The notes below the pieces were generated by a model that was not told where the DNA came from, searched no databases, and worked only from the letters and a program-made list of their open reading frames with translations. Positions 50,601 to 61,596 of a DNA stretch of 64,000 nt are shown in pieces. Within the stretch, counting starts at the first letter, position 1. Every line of letters starts with the position of its first letter. The stretch lies in the NCBI GenBank assembly GCA_958450365.1, contig CAUEEP010000925.1, positions 1,302,001-1,366,000 on the forward strand. The letters run 5' to 3'. The DNA comes from Mesorhabditis belari. Lineage: Eukaryota > Nematoda > Chromadorea > Rhabditida > Rhabditidae. The translations under genes and the position numbers were made by a program.

Positions 50601-53600
50601 GTTGAGTGCTGTATCCTCGCCACCCATCCGAGTCAATTTTCCTGCACTGGTTCTCGGCTCGATGTGTTCAATCATCGCTTCCAATAGGATCCATGGTTCC
50701 AATCATCGCTTCCAATAGAATCCAATAGGATCAATGTTCAATCATCGCTTCTAATAGCTCAATGATTGCTTCCAATAGGATCCAATAGGATCCATTGTTC
50801 AATCATAGCTTCCAATAGCTCAATGATTGCTTCCAATAGGATCCATTGTTCAAGCATTGCTTCCAATAGGATCCATTGTTCAAGCATTGCTTCCAATAGG
50901 ATCCATTGTTCATTCAACGCTTCCAGTAGTTCAATAATCTGCTTCCAATAGGATCCATTGTTCCAATCATAGCTTCCAATAGCTCAATCATCGCTTCCAA
51001 TAGGATCCAATAAGATCAATGTTCAATCATCGCTTCCAATAGGATCCATTGTTCCAATCATCGCTTCCAATAGAATCCATTGTTCCAATCGTCGCTTCCA
51101 ACAGCTCAATCATTGCTTCCAATAGAATCCAATAGGATCCATTGTTCATTCAACGCTTCCAATAGGGTCTTGACCGATCGGTCGGTCGGTCAAAATGCAA
51201 ATTTTGCGGATGTATAACGGACAAGAACCAATTTAACCAATTTACTTTAATTTTTACTGTTGCAGATCTCCCGAAACCCGTCACTTGCCTCACAAAGCTC
51301 CGGTGATGAGGGGATCAATGTGAGTTTTAAAAGGGACTGGTTGAAAAGGTTGACTCAGAATTTGCGTACCTTTTTCAAATTCTTATTTGCTAATGAATTG
51401 GGATGTAAATTCGGCAAATTTGGCTTTTATTTGGTATTTGGTCATTCTTTGTTATCGCTTAAAGGCTGCTAATCTCTTTTTGAGAAGAAATTTCGCTGGA
51501 TTTCACTGGGTTTCGCTGGGTTTCGCTGGATTTCGCTGGATTCCACTCGATTTCACTCGATTTTCCTTAAATTTAACCGTATTTGCCGTATTTTCCTTAA
51601 ATTTAGCTCAATTTAGCCGTATTTTTCCTTCAAATTCTACACTCTAGACTTGCTAAACGAGCCCGGGAAAAATTTTCCGCCAGTCTGCTTTGCGCTTTGA
51701 TTCCTTACTACCCAAAGCTCCTTCAAAGATGAAACCCAGTTCCCCCGCAAGCCCTTATTCTAAGCTTCATTTTGATACTAAACATGACTAGGTTCTGTTT
51801 TGTCATTCTTTAGATTTCGATCATTTTAGATCAAAAATTTTCTGAACCCCTTAGCTTATCGAGTTCGGCGAAAGATTGATCGAAATCTAAAGAATGGTAA
51901 AACAGAACCTAGTCATGTTTAGTATTAAAATGAAGGTTAAAATAAGGGCTTGCGAAGGAACTGGATTTCATCCCCGAAGGAGCTTTGGGTAGTAAAAAAT
52001 CGAAGCGCAAAGCAGTCGGTCGGAAAATTTTTCCCAGACTCGCTATGCAGGTCTACCCTGTAAGTCTGTTAGCTAAAAAAAGCAGTTAGTTTCCTTAGTC
52101 ACTATGCTCAAATCTTTGTCTTAAATCTGGTTGTTTTTCGTTGCTCATCCTTTAACCATTAGCTAAATTGAGAGGAAAATGCGATTCGCTTTTCTTTCAG
52201 AAAATCGCCCAAGAACCACCAAAAGCGAATCCGAAAGTCACCGTGGATTCAGGGAAAATGCTGGTAAGCTTTTAAAAGAAAAAGCAACAGTAGCATTTGG
52301 CCAACCATTTGGCACAGAACGCTGATTCCAAATCTGCTTTCCGTTTTTGCTAAATGGCTTTCCAGAAAAAGATCTACGTGTTTTTAGTTCTAAGGGAAAA
52401 ATGTGAAAATGCGCAAAATTTCAAGGCGAAGAAGCTTTATAAGGATTCTCTCGCGGGTCTTAAACGTGACTTGATAGTGGATAAAGCGTTTGCATACAAA
52501 ACGAACCCTACCTTGTTTTGCTCGAGCTCGATTCAGGAATGTCCGGATTTGGATCTGGATTTGGATCTGGACTTGGGTTTGGATTCGGATTTGGATTTGG
52601 ATCTGGATTTGGATCTGGATTTGGATCGGGATTGATCTGGATTTAGATCTGGATTTGGATCCTGATTTGGATTTGGATTCAGATTCGGATTTGGATTTGG
52701 ATCCGGCTTTGGATCTGGATTTGGATCTGGATTTAGATCTGGATTTAGATCTGGATTTGGATCTGGATTTGGATCTGAATTCGGATTTGGATTCGGATTT
52801 GGATTTGGATTTGGATCTGGATTTAGATCTGGATTTAAATCTGGATTTGGATCCGGATTTGGATCCGGATTTGGATCAGGATCCTGATTTGGATCGAGAT
52901 TTGGATCCGGCTTTGGATCCGGCTTTGGATCCGGCTTTGGATCTGGATTTGGATCTGGATTTAGATCTGGATTTAGATCTGGATTTGGATCCGGATTTGG
53001 ATCAGGATCCTGATTTGGATCGGGATTTGGATCCGGCTTTGGCCCTGGCTTTGGATCCGGCTTTGGCTCCGGCTTTGGATCTGGATTTGGATCTGGATTT
53101 AGATCTGGATTTGGATCCGGATTTGCATCAGGATCCTGATTTGGATCGGGATTTGGATCCGGCTTTGGATCTGGATTTGGATTTGGATCTGGATTTCTAC
53201 GCAAGCACACAAAGAACAAAAAGCTGACTTGACGACAGTACTATGAACTGTCTATTGGAGTGTCTTGTAGTCGTCTTTTCGTTCTTTGTTTGTTTGTACA
53301 GAGATCCAAACCCAAATCCAAACCCAGATCCAGATCCAAACCCAGATCTGGATTCGAATTCGGATCGGGATTCGAAGCCGGCTCCGGACATCCCTGGTTC
53401 GATTCCTTTTGGGGAAAACTTTCGTTGAGCTTTTAATGTTTATGCCTAAATTCTATTCCTAAATTCCTAAAACTATTTTTAATGTTTATAATTGAGCTTA
53501 TAATTGGCTCTATTGTAATTAACATTTTATAAAATTAAACCATAAAAATTAGCATCAATTTTAGCGTGTTAAAAGTAGCTTTTTAGTTCGACTTGGAGAA

Positions 53601-56600
53601 AAAATCGCAAAAATTGATTGACGATGAGGAAAGAGCTGCCGTTCGAGCACTCACACCCGACTCTCCCCCAATGATGTCACCGATTTCTGGCATCGCAATC
53701 GCACAACAATCACCGCAACAGCAACGCTTGCCACACGGCGGATTGTTTCAGGTGAGAAGGCTGATTGAAAAGCTGAGCACTGCGACGAAGCAGACAAAGA
53801 AATTAGAAATTAGACAACTTGTAAAACTTGTTCTGTTAGAGATGTTTCAACTGGGCGCTAGAAGTCAAGCAGACATGTCAAGCAGTCAGGCAGACATGTC
53901 AAGCAGTCAAGTCAAGCAGTAGACAAAGAAATTAGACACTAGACATTAGACAAAGAAAGAACTCACCAGAAAGAGTGTGTTTAGAAGTTTTGAGTACACT
54001 TTCTTTATTCCGCAAGCTTTCAATTTCAGCAATTGCCCAGCGAGCCACCGCGGCGTCTCCTCAATCAACCCCAAAAATCGCCGCTTCTCTCACCAACTAC
54101 TTCAGCCTCGCCAATGCAGGTAGATCAACGAATTCGGTATGATCTACCAGATCAAGTAGCGCTCAAAATCTTTTTTGATTTCGTAGCAAAACGTTTAGCA
54201 ATTGTAAGCAATTAAAAGCATTCAAAGGCAATCAAAAGCATTCAAAAGCAATTAAAAACATTCAAAAGCAATCAAAAAGAGTTTCCCTTTTCAGTCTCCA
54301 TCAGCACTCTTTCAGTCGATCAATGAACCCGCTCAGCAGCGAGCTTTTTCAAATTCGAATCCAAATGATGTAAGATTTAATTCAAAGCTATAACTGAACT
54401 ATTTACTTTAAAAAAAGGTAACTTTTACAGCGAAATTCTTTGATGAGTCAACCGATGAGAGCCGGGATTGGACGCGGGGCAAGACAGGTAAGCGCAAGCG
54501 ATCTAGCGCACCAAGTTAGCATTTTCTGAGATTTGAGGCAAAAAGAAAGACGAGTTTTTCTTCAAAGTATGATGGATTCTTTCCGTTCCAGGATTTCCAT
54601 TCCAGGATTTGCATTCTTTCCATTCCAGGATCTGCACACCCTCTTTCAACCGCTTCCACAGAACAACCATCAGCCACAGCAGCAACAACAAAGAAATGTC
54701 CCATTGTTACAGGTAAGCTTTGAGCAGCCAGCTAGCCAGCCTCGCCCCTTTTCCATTGGCAATCGAACTTTGAGCTCAAATATTTTGGCGTTCGGTTGTC
54801 CAATTTCGATAGTTTTTGCACCAATCGATAGAGAAAGACTTGGAGTATCTAATGATACTAAGAATATTCAAATTGAACACCTCAACACCAAGATATTTGA
54901 GCTCAAAGTTGGAGTGCCAATGGCAAAGTGCGCGTATGCCACAATCCCATCCCAATGTCCCACAATCCGCGCACGACCCCAGACGCCAACCCTCCGGATT
55001 GGCCATATACTCTGGAAGTGACCAAATGAAGTGTTAGTGTATACTTTGTGTATACTTTGAGCTTCCCTTGCAAACGTTCACCACCTGGCACACTGAAACA
55101 ACGTTTGACTCGATAAGAAAATCAAACAATCTAAGGCAAATCTTGTTTCAAGGAGCGTCGCCCATCATCCGATGACTCACCTCAACCTCAGCAACTGCAA
55201 TATCGCCTCTCGCATATGACCCAACCGCCACCAGCAGTTCAAACGACGAATCAAAATCGGATCGGCCAACAGCAAGGAAATGCTCAGGTGTGATCGATAG
55301 CTAAATGGGTTAAAAATAGATTTGGAATTGGAACAAATCTAACGAAATCTAACGAAATCTAGCAAAAAAACTAACGAATAGTCTAGTTTGTTCACCAAAA
55401 CACTTAAAGTTTACTCAATTTCTTGCAAAAAGTTACAAAAAGCTAAGTCCCAATTAGTGATTTGAGCCATTTAAGTAGTAAAAACTAAGTCGAGTTCAAA
55501 TCAAATCGAATCAAATCGAGTTCCAGCCGATGCGCGTCGTCGTGCAGACCACTCAACCCCAGCAACAACAGCGGCTTGTTCAACCGATCCAGGTCCTGTT
55601 GAATACCTTCTTTCTTTCTTTCTTTCTTTCTGGCTTTCTTTCTTTCTTGCTTTCTTTCTGGCTTTCTTTCTTCCTTGCTTTCTTTCTTCTTCCCCTTGTC
55701 TTTCCTTCTTTCTCTTGGCAAGTTAAGATACCGAAAATAGCTCGTGGTTAGAGTAATTGGTCGGAAAGTAAAAGCAAAAGCAAAAGGTCGAAATTTCAAT
55801 GCCCTTTCCGGAAATCTACGCTATCTACAATATATTCTCAATCAATCTAGCAATATATTTCATTCTCAGGTGCAACTCCAATCTGGTGGCCTTTTCCAAA
55901 CGATTCCCAATCAACAAACCCAAAATCACCAAAGAGCGCAACAGCAGCAACAACAGCAACAACAACAACTCCAAAATGCTCCACAAATGATTGTGCAGAG
56001 ACGGGTGAGCTTTAACACATTGATTGCACGATTGTGATTGCGTTTACAGTTGCGTAGTTACTATCTACTAAATAGAGCTGTGTCTGTCTATTTGTGCGCA
56101 CTACTCCTCCGCTTCTAATAAGCCGTTTTAAATAACTTTTAGTTAGTTTACCTTAGAATTTCATCTAGTTATGGAAAATGTTTTTAAATTTTTAAAAAAC
56201 CAAAATTGGCTACGCGGGCGGGAGTCGAACCCGCGCCATGTGGGCTGGAGGCAAGAACGCTCGCACTGCGCCATGGAGGCAATGAAAGCTTAGCCAGAAA
56301 AAACCGGTCTTAACCAGGTTTCTTCACATTTAGTGGCGAGTTCACGTCTTTCAAGGATGGCCGAGTGGCCGAGTTAAGCTCTTTCAAGCACGGCCGATCG
56401 GTCTCAAGCATGGTCGAGTGGTTAACGCGCTTGTCTCTAAAACGAACGGAAGAGAGAGGTCGCGGGTTCGACTCCTCTCACCGCCAATTCTTTGCATCAA
56501 ACATTTTTTTCTGGTTTACCGATTGTTGGTGAATACTGGTGAACATTTAATGCTAAACTAAACTATTATAATCATTCAATAGCGCTGAATCTCCTCTTGA

Positions 56601-59600
56601 AAACTAGTAGTAATTTACAGAGAACTTTCTGCGAAATGAAGAATAAAAGTCTTAAAAAGTTGAACTTTTAACAATAAAAAACGGCTCAATATAGACAAAT
56701 TTTGGGTACTGTAGCCGTTTTAGCAATTTTTAGCTACTTTTTTAGCTAAAATTAGTGAAACGACTAAGGGGTAGGCACAGTTTGAGTGCAGTAGCTTCAA
56801 TTCCACTTTTCAGATGTCTCAAACGATGCAACCATTGCCAGCGTCTGCTCAAGCACAAACACAGCAAGCGGTTTGTTCGAAAATTTTTGATTTCTATGTG
56901 AACAATTTGAACTATGATTATGACAGTCGACGCTTGATAGGAAATCACGCTCGAAAGTAGATCACGCTTGATAGGAAACCAGGCTCGATAGGAAATTAGG
57001 CTCGATAGGAAATCACGCTTGGAAGTAAAGCACGCTTGATAGGAAATCAGGCTAAAAAGTAAACCACGCTCGAAAGTAAAGCATGCTTGATAGTAAATCA
57101 CGCTCGATAGTACATCGCTCGATAGTACATCGCTCGATAGTACATCGCTCGATAGTACATCGCTCGATAGCAAATCACGCTCAATAATAAATCACGCTCA
57201 ATAATAAATCACGCTCGATAGTAAATCATTTTTTAGAGAATCCCTTCAATGATTTACTTTCGAGCGTCGACTATAGTCTTTTTTTTGGAAATCTCTCTGA
57301 AAACAACTTTGTTTCTGAATTCTTAGTTTGAATATTATTTTTAGCCACCAGCTCTCCGACAACCAGCACCCCAAAACGTGAATTTCAATCCGGATAAGGT
57401 AATGGGAAAGATGGGAAATTAATGGAAAAGATTTTGAGTTAAATCTTCTTTAAATTTGACATCTGATTGGTGTGAAAATTGTAGAAATTCATTGAAATGC
57501 TAAAAATGAGATTTCCCAAAGTTTTAGGCCGTCTAGAAGGCAGTCTAGAAGTCCATTAGGCAGTCTAGAAAGCCGATAAGCAGTCTAGAAGGCCGATAGG
57601 CAGTCTAGAAGGCCGATAGGCAGTCTAGAAGTCCGATAGAGCAGTCTAGAAGTCCGATAGGCAGTCTAGAAGTCCATTAGGCAGTCTAGAAGTCCGATAG
57701 GCAGTCTAGAAGTCCATTAGGCAGTCTAGAAGTCCGATAGACAGTCTAGAAGTCTTTTTCTTGGAAGCCTTGTTTTATGCAAATTTCTAGAACGACCAAG
57801 TGCGCCGACAGTGCGAGGAAATGCTCCGAACGGCGAATCGTTTAGATCAAGCTGGACGGCAAATCGTTTTGGATTTCATGTGCGGGAATAAAGGTTTGTT
57901 TTTTTTCTGGGATTGATCTACTATTGATCGACTAGTCGATTCGATTTCCTATTCGTCCTACTTGTTCATTTATTGCTTAACCTGTGGACCTCGAAAGGTC
58001 CACGTTTTCCACGTTTCCACACAATCTAAGCCCCCCTTCTTTTTGCCAATGGCTACGCACAGGCGGACAGACAAAAAAGACGAACAGACGGACAGACGTC
58101 TCTTCTGCTTTATATGTAATAGATTCTAGTGAATCCTCGTCCCGATATCGGGCATATCATCACGATCAAATTGTCGGAGACTATCGAGGATGGTATGATG
58201 GAATCGGGATTGGTGAAGATGAGGGTCGAGACGTTCTTTCAAGTGAGTCAATGTTTGTAAGCGATCTAGAAATTCGTGTTCTTTGATTTCCTAATCGAGC
58301 CTACAGCACCGGGCAAAATTATTGCCTGGCCTTGCCTTGCCTTGCCTTGCCTGGCCTTGCCTGGCCTTGCCTGGCCTTGCCTGGCCTTGCCTGGCCTTGC
58401 CTGGCCTTGCCTGGCCTTGCCTGGCCTTGCCTGGCCTTGCCTGGCCTTGCCTGGCCTTGCCTGGCCTTGCCTGGCCTTGCCTTGCCTGGCCTTGCCTTGC
58501 CTTGCCTGGCCTTGCCTTGCCTGGCCTTGCCTTGCCTGGCCTTGCCTTGCCTGGCCTTGCCTTGCCTGGCCCAGAAAAAGCTCCTGAGCCGGCAAGGAAA
58601 GCCAGAACTGCAAACTGGATGTTAACAGACCATATGGTACCGGCCAAAATTATATCCTCTCCAAAAAAATGCTGCTTCTTTGGAGGCTTGTCACATTGTG
58701 GCTAGTCATCGTAGAAGCCTGTGCCATAAAGATTCTGAAAGCTCTTTTTTAGCCCTACAAGTGGCACCATAAGACTTTTAAGAATGCAAAAATTTGAAAC
58801 GATTTCTAATCGCTTGAATCAGAGGTAAAAATTTGTGTGCTTTTCAAAGCGATTTTTACCTATCGTAGACCTTTCCAATCAATTTTAAACTGGATTTTTT
58901 GAAAAGAGCGCAAAAAAAGACTCCGGAGTTACTTCTAAGGCGGGAATTTCCATTTCGATCTTGTTTGCCTAGTGAGAACCGTTAAAAAAATTCCGAAAAA
59001 CACTTTTCTAAGGTCAATTTTTGCGCTCTTTTCAAAAAAAACACAGTTTAAAGTTGATTGGAAAGGGTTACGATAGGTAAAAATCGCTTTGAAAAGCACA
59101 CAAATTTTTACCTATGATTCAAGCGATTCAAAATCGCAAAAGCAAAGTGATGCTCAAAAGCAAAGTGATGCTTTTCGACAAAATTGAAGGAATTGAGTGC
59201 TCCCGAAAGATGTGTGGACTTGAAAATTATGAAATTCTACTTAGAAACTCATTTCAGATGGACTTTTCCACCGGTGAATGGAAACGTTTACGCAAATGTA
59301 AGCTGTTGACGGATGAAGAGATGCAACAGGTGGGAGCTGAGACAAACTTTAGACAAAATTTGAGATTCTGGGGCACGCCGCGCCCCTTTGTCAGTGGCAA
59401 TCTAACTTTGAGCTCAAATATCTTGGTGTTTGGGTGTCCAATTTGAATATTCTTGGTATCATTAGATGCGGCAAGGCTTTTTCTCTTTCGATTGGTACAA
59501 AAACTATTTAAATTGGACAGCCCAACACCAAGAAATTTGAGTCCTAAGTTGCCAATGATAAAGGAGGCGGGGCGTTTCTTATATACGCGCCCCGCCCCTT

Positions 59601-60389
59601 TTTCCATTGGTAGTCTAACTTTAAGCTCAAATATCTTGGCGTTCAGCTGTCCAATTTCAATAGTTTTATACCAATCGGCAGAGAAAGCCAATGGCAAAAG
59701 GGGCGGGGCGTTTCTTATATACGCGCCCCGTCCCTTTTGCATATCTAACTTTGAGCGCAAATATCTCGGCTTTGGGGTGTCCAATTTAAATAGTTTTTAG
59801 TATCAATCGAAAGAGAAAGACTTGACGCGTCGAATGATACCAAGAATAGCTAAATTGGACAGCCCAACACCAAGATAATTGAGCTCAAAGTTGGATTGCC
59901 AATGGCAAAAGAACAGGGCGCGTTTTAAATGTCCGATGACCGCAAAACTTGGCTAAAAACTTAAATTGAAAACAAATTTTTTGTTTTTATTATTTTCAGC
60001 ATTTTTCACAAAAGGGGCGGGGCCGAAAGGACCTTTTATACGCGCCCGCCCCCTTTGCCATTGGCAATCTAACTTTGAGCTCAAATATCTCGGCTTTGGA
60101 TTGTCCAGTATCAATAGTTTTTGTACCAATCGACAGGGAAAGACTTGGCGCATCTAATGATACCAAGAATAGCTAAATTAGACAGCTCAACGCCAAGCTA
60201 TTTGAGTTCAAAGTTAGATTGCCAATGGCAAAAGGGGGCGGGGCGCGTATGAAAGGTCCAATAAGCAAAATTTAAAGTTAAATCATTTTTTCTCAAGCGT
60301 TAAACGATTTTCAGGTCGGTTTCCAATCACCGCAACAACAGCAAAACTCGTTTATGTCTTATGGACAATCGGCTCAACGGCCGTATTGA
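44688..60389 (+). CDS. NELFA: Negative elongation factor A (NELF-A), complete, 27 exons
   Basis: NELF-A is the subunit by which NELF binds paused RNA polymerase II. Exons: 44688-44753, 45785-45895, 47250-47321, 47407-47489, 47563-47651, 47698-47774, 47879-47972, 48202-48303, 48436-48526, 48931-49069, 50089-50202, 51266-51319, 52201-52263, 53587-53751, 54030-54119, 54295-54369, 54431-54487, 54629-54712, 55153-55287, 55527-55592, 55870-56004, 56814-56870, 57345-57398, 57791-57893, 58130-58242, 59258-59329, 60315-60389 (TGA). Phases agree at every junction: 811 residues versus ~530 in vertebrates. Residues 23-200 form the HDAg-like Pol II-binding domain ([44 protein letters not shown]). KLLDISEI lies near 267, a charged helix at ~280-340, and a Gln/Pro-rich region at ~390-690. 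The C-terminal block at 692-787 has [20 protein letters not shown] and [11 protein letters not shown]. The start is the first Met in frame. The match is strong at both ends; the low-complexity exons rest on phase. Confidence 0.93.
44758..45578. mobile_element. Inverted-repeat mariner-derived element in NELF-A intron 1
   Basis: Arms 44758-45002 and 45345-45578 are inverted copies sharing TTGAGTGTAAAACTG, GGTGGTGCAAAAGAAA, TTTGACGGTAAATTTA, ATGGTGACATGATCAC and TTGGCATGGATTGGCATG. Minus-strand frames keep mariner N-terminal motifs: [15 protein letters not shown] and [40 protein letters not shown] at 45750-45769 resembles the same terminal motif. No full transposase. The left arm starts five bases after the exon 1 donor. 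Confidence 0.8.
46229..46318 (-). pseudogene. tRNA-like sequence in NELF-A intron 2
   Basis: Minus strand: GAGGGCG and CGCCCTC would pair as a 7-bp acceptor-like stem around a B-box TGGTTCGAGTCC, but the D arm is not convincing. Probably a tRNA-derived repeat. Confidence 0.45.
46943..47036 (-). pseudogene. tRNA-like sequence in NELF-A intron 2
   Basis: Minus strand: good A-box TGGCCTAGTGG, B-box GGGTTCGGTCCC and a T stem that pairs. The region between is ~55 nt, allowing a long variable arm, and contains CTCTAGT at the anticodon position; the anticodon stem does not pair well. A pseudogene or SINE head. Confidence 0.5.
48528..48843. repeat. 13-nt minisatellite (TAGCTTTGAAGGA)
   Basis: About 24 units with TTTAAAAAGG variants, starting exactly at the exon 9 donor of NELF-A (GGTAGCTTTG); the array may have grown from the donor sequence itself. 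The Ser/Phe/Lys frames are artefacts. A TCTGTTTGTTTG run lies at 48030-48100 in intron 7. Confidence 0.9.
49155..49935. repeat. Two foldback elements in NELF-A intron 10
   Basis: First: ATAGAGAATTGTAGCCCTG, TTCTTGGCTACATTTT occurs at 49215 and 49395 and inverted at 49575-49610, with CATTTAACAAGTGCTTGAATG arms. Second: GAGAATCTCAAGAGCTTTCG ... GAAAACTATCAATTTTAAAG (49695-49765) is inverted at 49795-49870. Confidence 0.85.
50680..51165. repeat. ~30-nt minisatellite (GCTTCCAATAGGATCCATTG)
   Basis: About seventeen units joining GCTTCCAATAG, GATCCATTGTTC and AATCATC in variable order, in NELF-A intron 11. Ends before GGTCGGTCGGTC. Confidence 0.92.
51648..52048. repeat. Foldback element in NELF-A intron 12
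   Basis: CGGGAAAAATTTTCCG ... CTTACTACCCAAAGCTCC ... AAACATGACTAGGTTCTG ... TTAGATTTCGATC is inverted after a ~60-nt loop. Arms ~170 bp, ~90% alike by eye. Confidence 0.88.
52540..53192. repeat. 12-nt minisatellite (GGATTTGGATCT) in NELF-A intron 13
   Basis: About 54 six-base modules (GGATTT, GGATCT/GGATCC/GGCTTT) with a higher-order block around GGATCAGGATCCTGATTTGG repeated three times. The Asp-Leu and Pro-Asn frames (228-245 codons) arise from the 6/12-nt period. A short related stretch lies inverted at 53300-53385. Confidence 0.95.
54746..54932. repeat. Hairpin element, CCAAT/GC-box family, in NELF-A intron 18
   Basis: TTTCCATTGGCAATCGAAC, GAGCTCAAATATTTTGGCG, ATCGATAGAGAAAG, then the inverted half ending CCAAGATATTTGAGCTC, GTGCCAATGGCAAAG. 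A single complete member, useful as a consensus. Confidence 0.88.
55606..55700. repeat. (CTTT)n microsatellite
   Basis: TTTCTTTC runs broken by GGC and GCC, in NELF-A intron 20 just after the donor at 55593. Confidence 0.9.
56208..56487. pseudogene. Pair of tRNA-like units in NELF-A intron 21
   Basis: Minus strand 56212-56282: A-box TGGCGCAGTGCG, perfect T stem GCGGG/CCCGC with TTCGACT loop, B-box GGGTTCGACTCCC. Plus strand 56408-56487: A-box TGGTCGAGTGG, a class-II-like middle, anticodon loop CTCTAAA (anticodon CTA) on a partly paired stem, B-box GGGTTCGACTCC. An extra half A-box (TGGCCGAGTGGCCGAG) lies at 56356. Acceptor stems do not pair, so both look like pseudogenes or SINE heads. Confidence 0.55.
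56925..57240. repeat. Minisatellite (CGCTCGATAGTAAATCA)
   Basis: About eighteen units of 15-18 nt, CGCTTGATAGGAAATCA, CGCTCGATAGTACAT and variants, in NELF-A intron 22. The motif GTCGACGCTTGATAG at the left is echoed inverted at 57240-57275. Confidence 0.88.
57525..57757. repeat. 19-nt minisatellite (GGCAGTCTAGAAGTCCGATA)
   Basis: About twelve units, GTCCGATAG/GTCCATTAG/GGCCGATAG variants, in NELF-A intron 23. Confidence 0.92.
58320..58572. repeat. 10-nt minisatellite (CCTTGCCTGG)
   Basis: About 250 bp of CCTTGCCTGG with CCTTG insertions, in NELF-A intron 25. Reads as AWPCL/GQARP in every frame; not coding. Confidence 0.94.
58795..59138. repeat. Foldback element in NELF-A intron 25
   Basis: AATCGCTTGAATCAGAGG, GTGCTTTTCAAAGCGATT ... 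TTTTGAAAAGAGCGC (58808-58912) is inverted at 59020-59130. The loop holds CTCCGGAGTTACTTC. Confidence 0.88.
59382..60245. repeat. Cluster of hairpin elements, CCAAT/GC-box family, in NELF-A intron 26
   Basis: Four members (59382-59570, 59588-59708 truncated, 59735-59920, 60038-60245). GC boxes GGGGCGGGGC and TTATATACGCGCCCCG lie at the joints. The cluster fills the last NELF-A intron, from ~50 nt after exon 26 to ~70 nt before exon 27. Confidence 0.88.
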
Positions 60390-61026
60390 AAATATTTCCG
60401 CAAATGGTCTCGCCACTTACGGGTGACTGTAAATGAGCCAAAGGTTACGGTAACTTGACGATCTTGTCGCGCTCTTTCCGCTCTCTGGTACACCCCTCAA
60501 AGCACAAGCGAGTGTGCCAGAGGAGAGCGTTTACCAGAGAGCACAAATTACGCGCCTCGTACAACCAAGCTACCCCGGCCCAAAAGATAACACAAATATG
60601 TACATTTCAAATATGTACATTTCTAAACTCGCCCTCTCTCTTTCGTGACATCCAGAATCGTCGCTTTTCCTCTCAAAATCCCCACTGACCTCAGGAATTC
60701 TCTGGATTTTTGCCCCATTTCAACACCTCGCATTCTCTCATCGAAATCTCAAGTTATTCAGTTAAAAAATGATGTCGAATCTTTGCATTTCTCATTTTTT
60801 CTCATTTTTGTGTCATTTTTTCTCATTTTTTCTCATTTTTTGTGCTTAAAATGTAAATTTCGCTATCGAATTTGTCAAATTTGTCAAATTTTCAGGATTT
60901 AACATGATTGTGATTACGAAATCATCAATAAGAAATCATAATATAACGAGAATCATGAAAAAAAACATCAAACCTCAAAAAAAATCATTTTCCCATCAAA
61001 TCGATTACCTTGAGCCATCGGAAATT

Positions 61027-61035
61027 CAATAAATA
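61027..61035 (+). promoter_or_regulatory. Likely poly(A) signal of NELF-A
   Basis: AATAAATAAA about 640 nt after the stop, in an AT-rich 3' region. Earlier AT-rich hexamers are possible but less canonical. Confidence 0.5.
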
Positions 61036-61201
61036 AAAAGAAAATTATTGTAAATCCGATTTCCTTAGAAAATTCGCAAACCTTGTGCACGGTTTAAAGC
61101 ATTCGAGCGTTGTCGCTTGGTGATGATCGCCAAATCTCAGCTCTCCCCACGTGTCTTCATCCCAAGTCGATTGGCATTTCTCGAATTAATTCGCGAATTA
61201 T

Positions 61202-61470
61202 AAACTACCGTATACCTTGATTTATCTTGCTATGCATTACCGTGCCCCTAGGGCCTCCCTGGACCCATCGATTAGTGGAATAGCAAAGCTGGAGTGCACA
61301 CGAGGTATTAGACGCTTAAAAACAGCCCTAGAGCATTGAATCGAAAACTACCATATACCTTGATTTGTCTTGCTATGCATTACCGTGCCCCTAGGGTTTC
61401 GCTGGACTTACTGATTAGTGAAATAGCAAAGCTGGAACGCACGGAAGGGGGTAAAGTTGTAAAAACAGCC
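61202..61470. repeat. Direct duplication (~120 bp)
   Basis: AACTACCGTATACCTTGATT, CTTGCTATGCATTACCG, GTGCCCCTAGGG ... AATAGCAAAGCTGGA occurs at 61203-61293 and 61346-61438, with TTAAAAACAGCC following each. No gene recognised between 60390 and 61596. Confidence 0.85.
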
Positions 61471-61596
61471 TGACAAAGCGAATTATAACTTGAATTCCGC
61501 GGAATTGCACGTTGTCAATCTGAAAAATCGCATCAAATAGCGAGATAATTTGATCTTTTTACAATATTTTATAATAGATTTTCCTGTTTATTTCTA

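Noticed and set aside
52490..53227. 245-codon Asp-Leu repeat protein and 228-codon Pro-Asn frame
   Set aside because: A 6/12-nt minisatellite inside NELF-A intron 13, flanked by phase-consistent exons.
58266..58705. Several 97-127-codon frames of AWPCL / GQARP
   Set aside because: 10-nt minisatellite in NELF-A intron 25.
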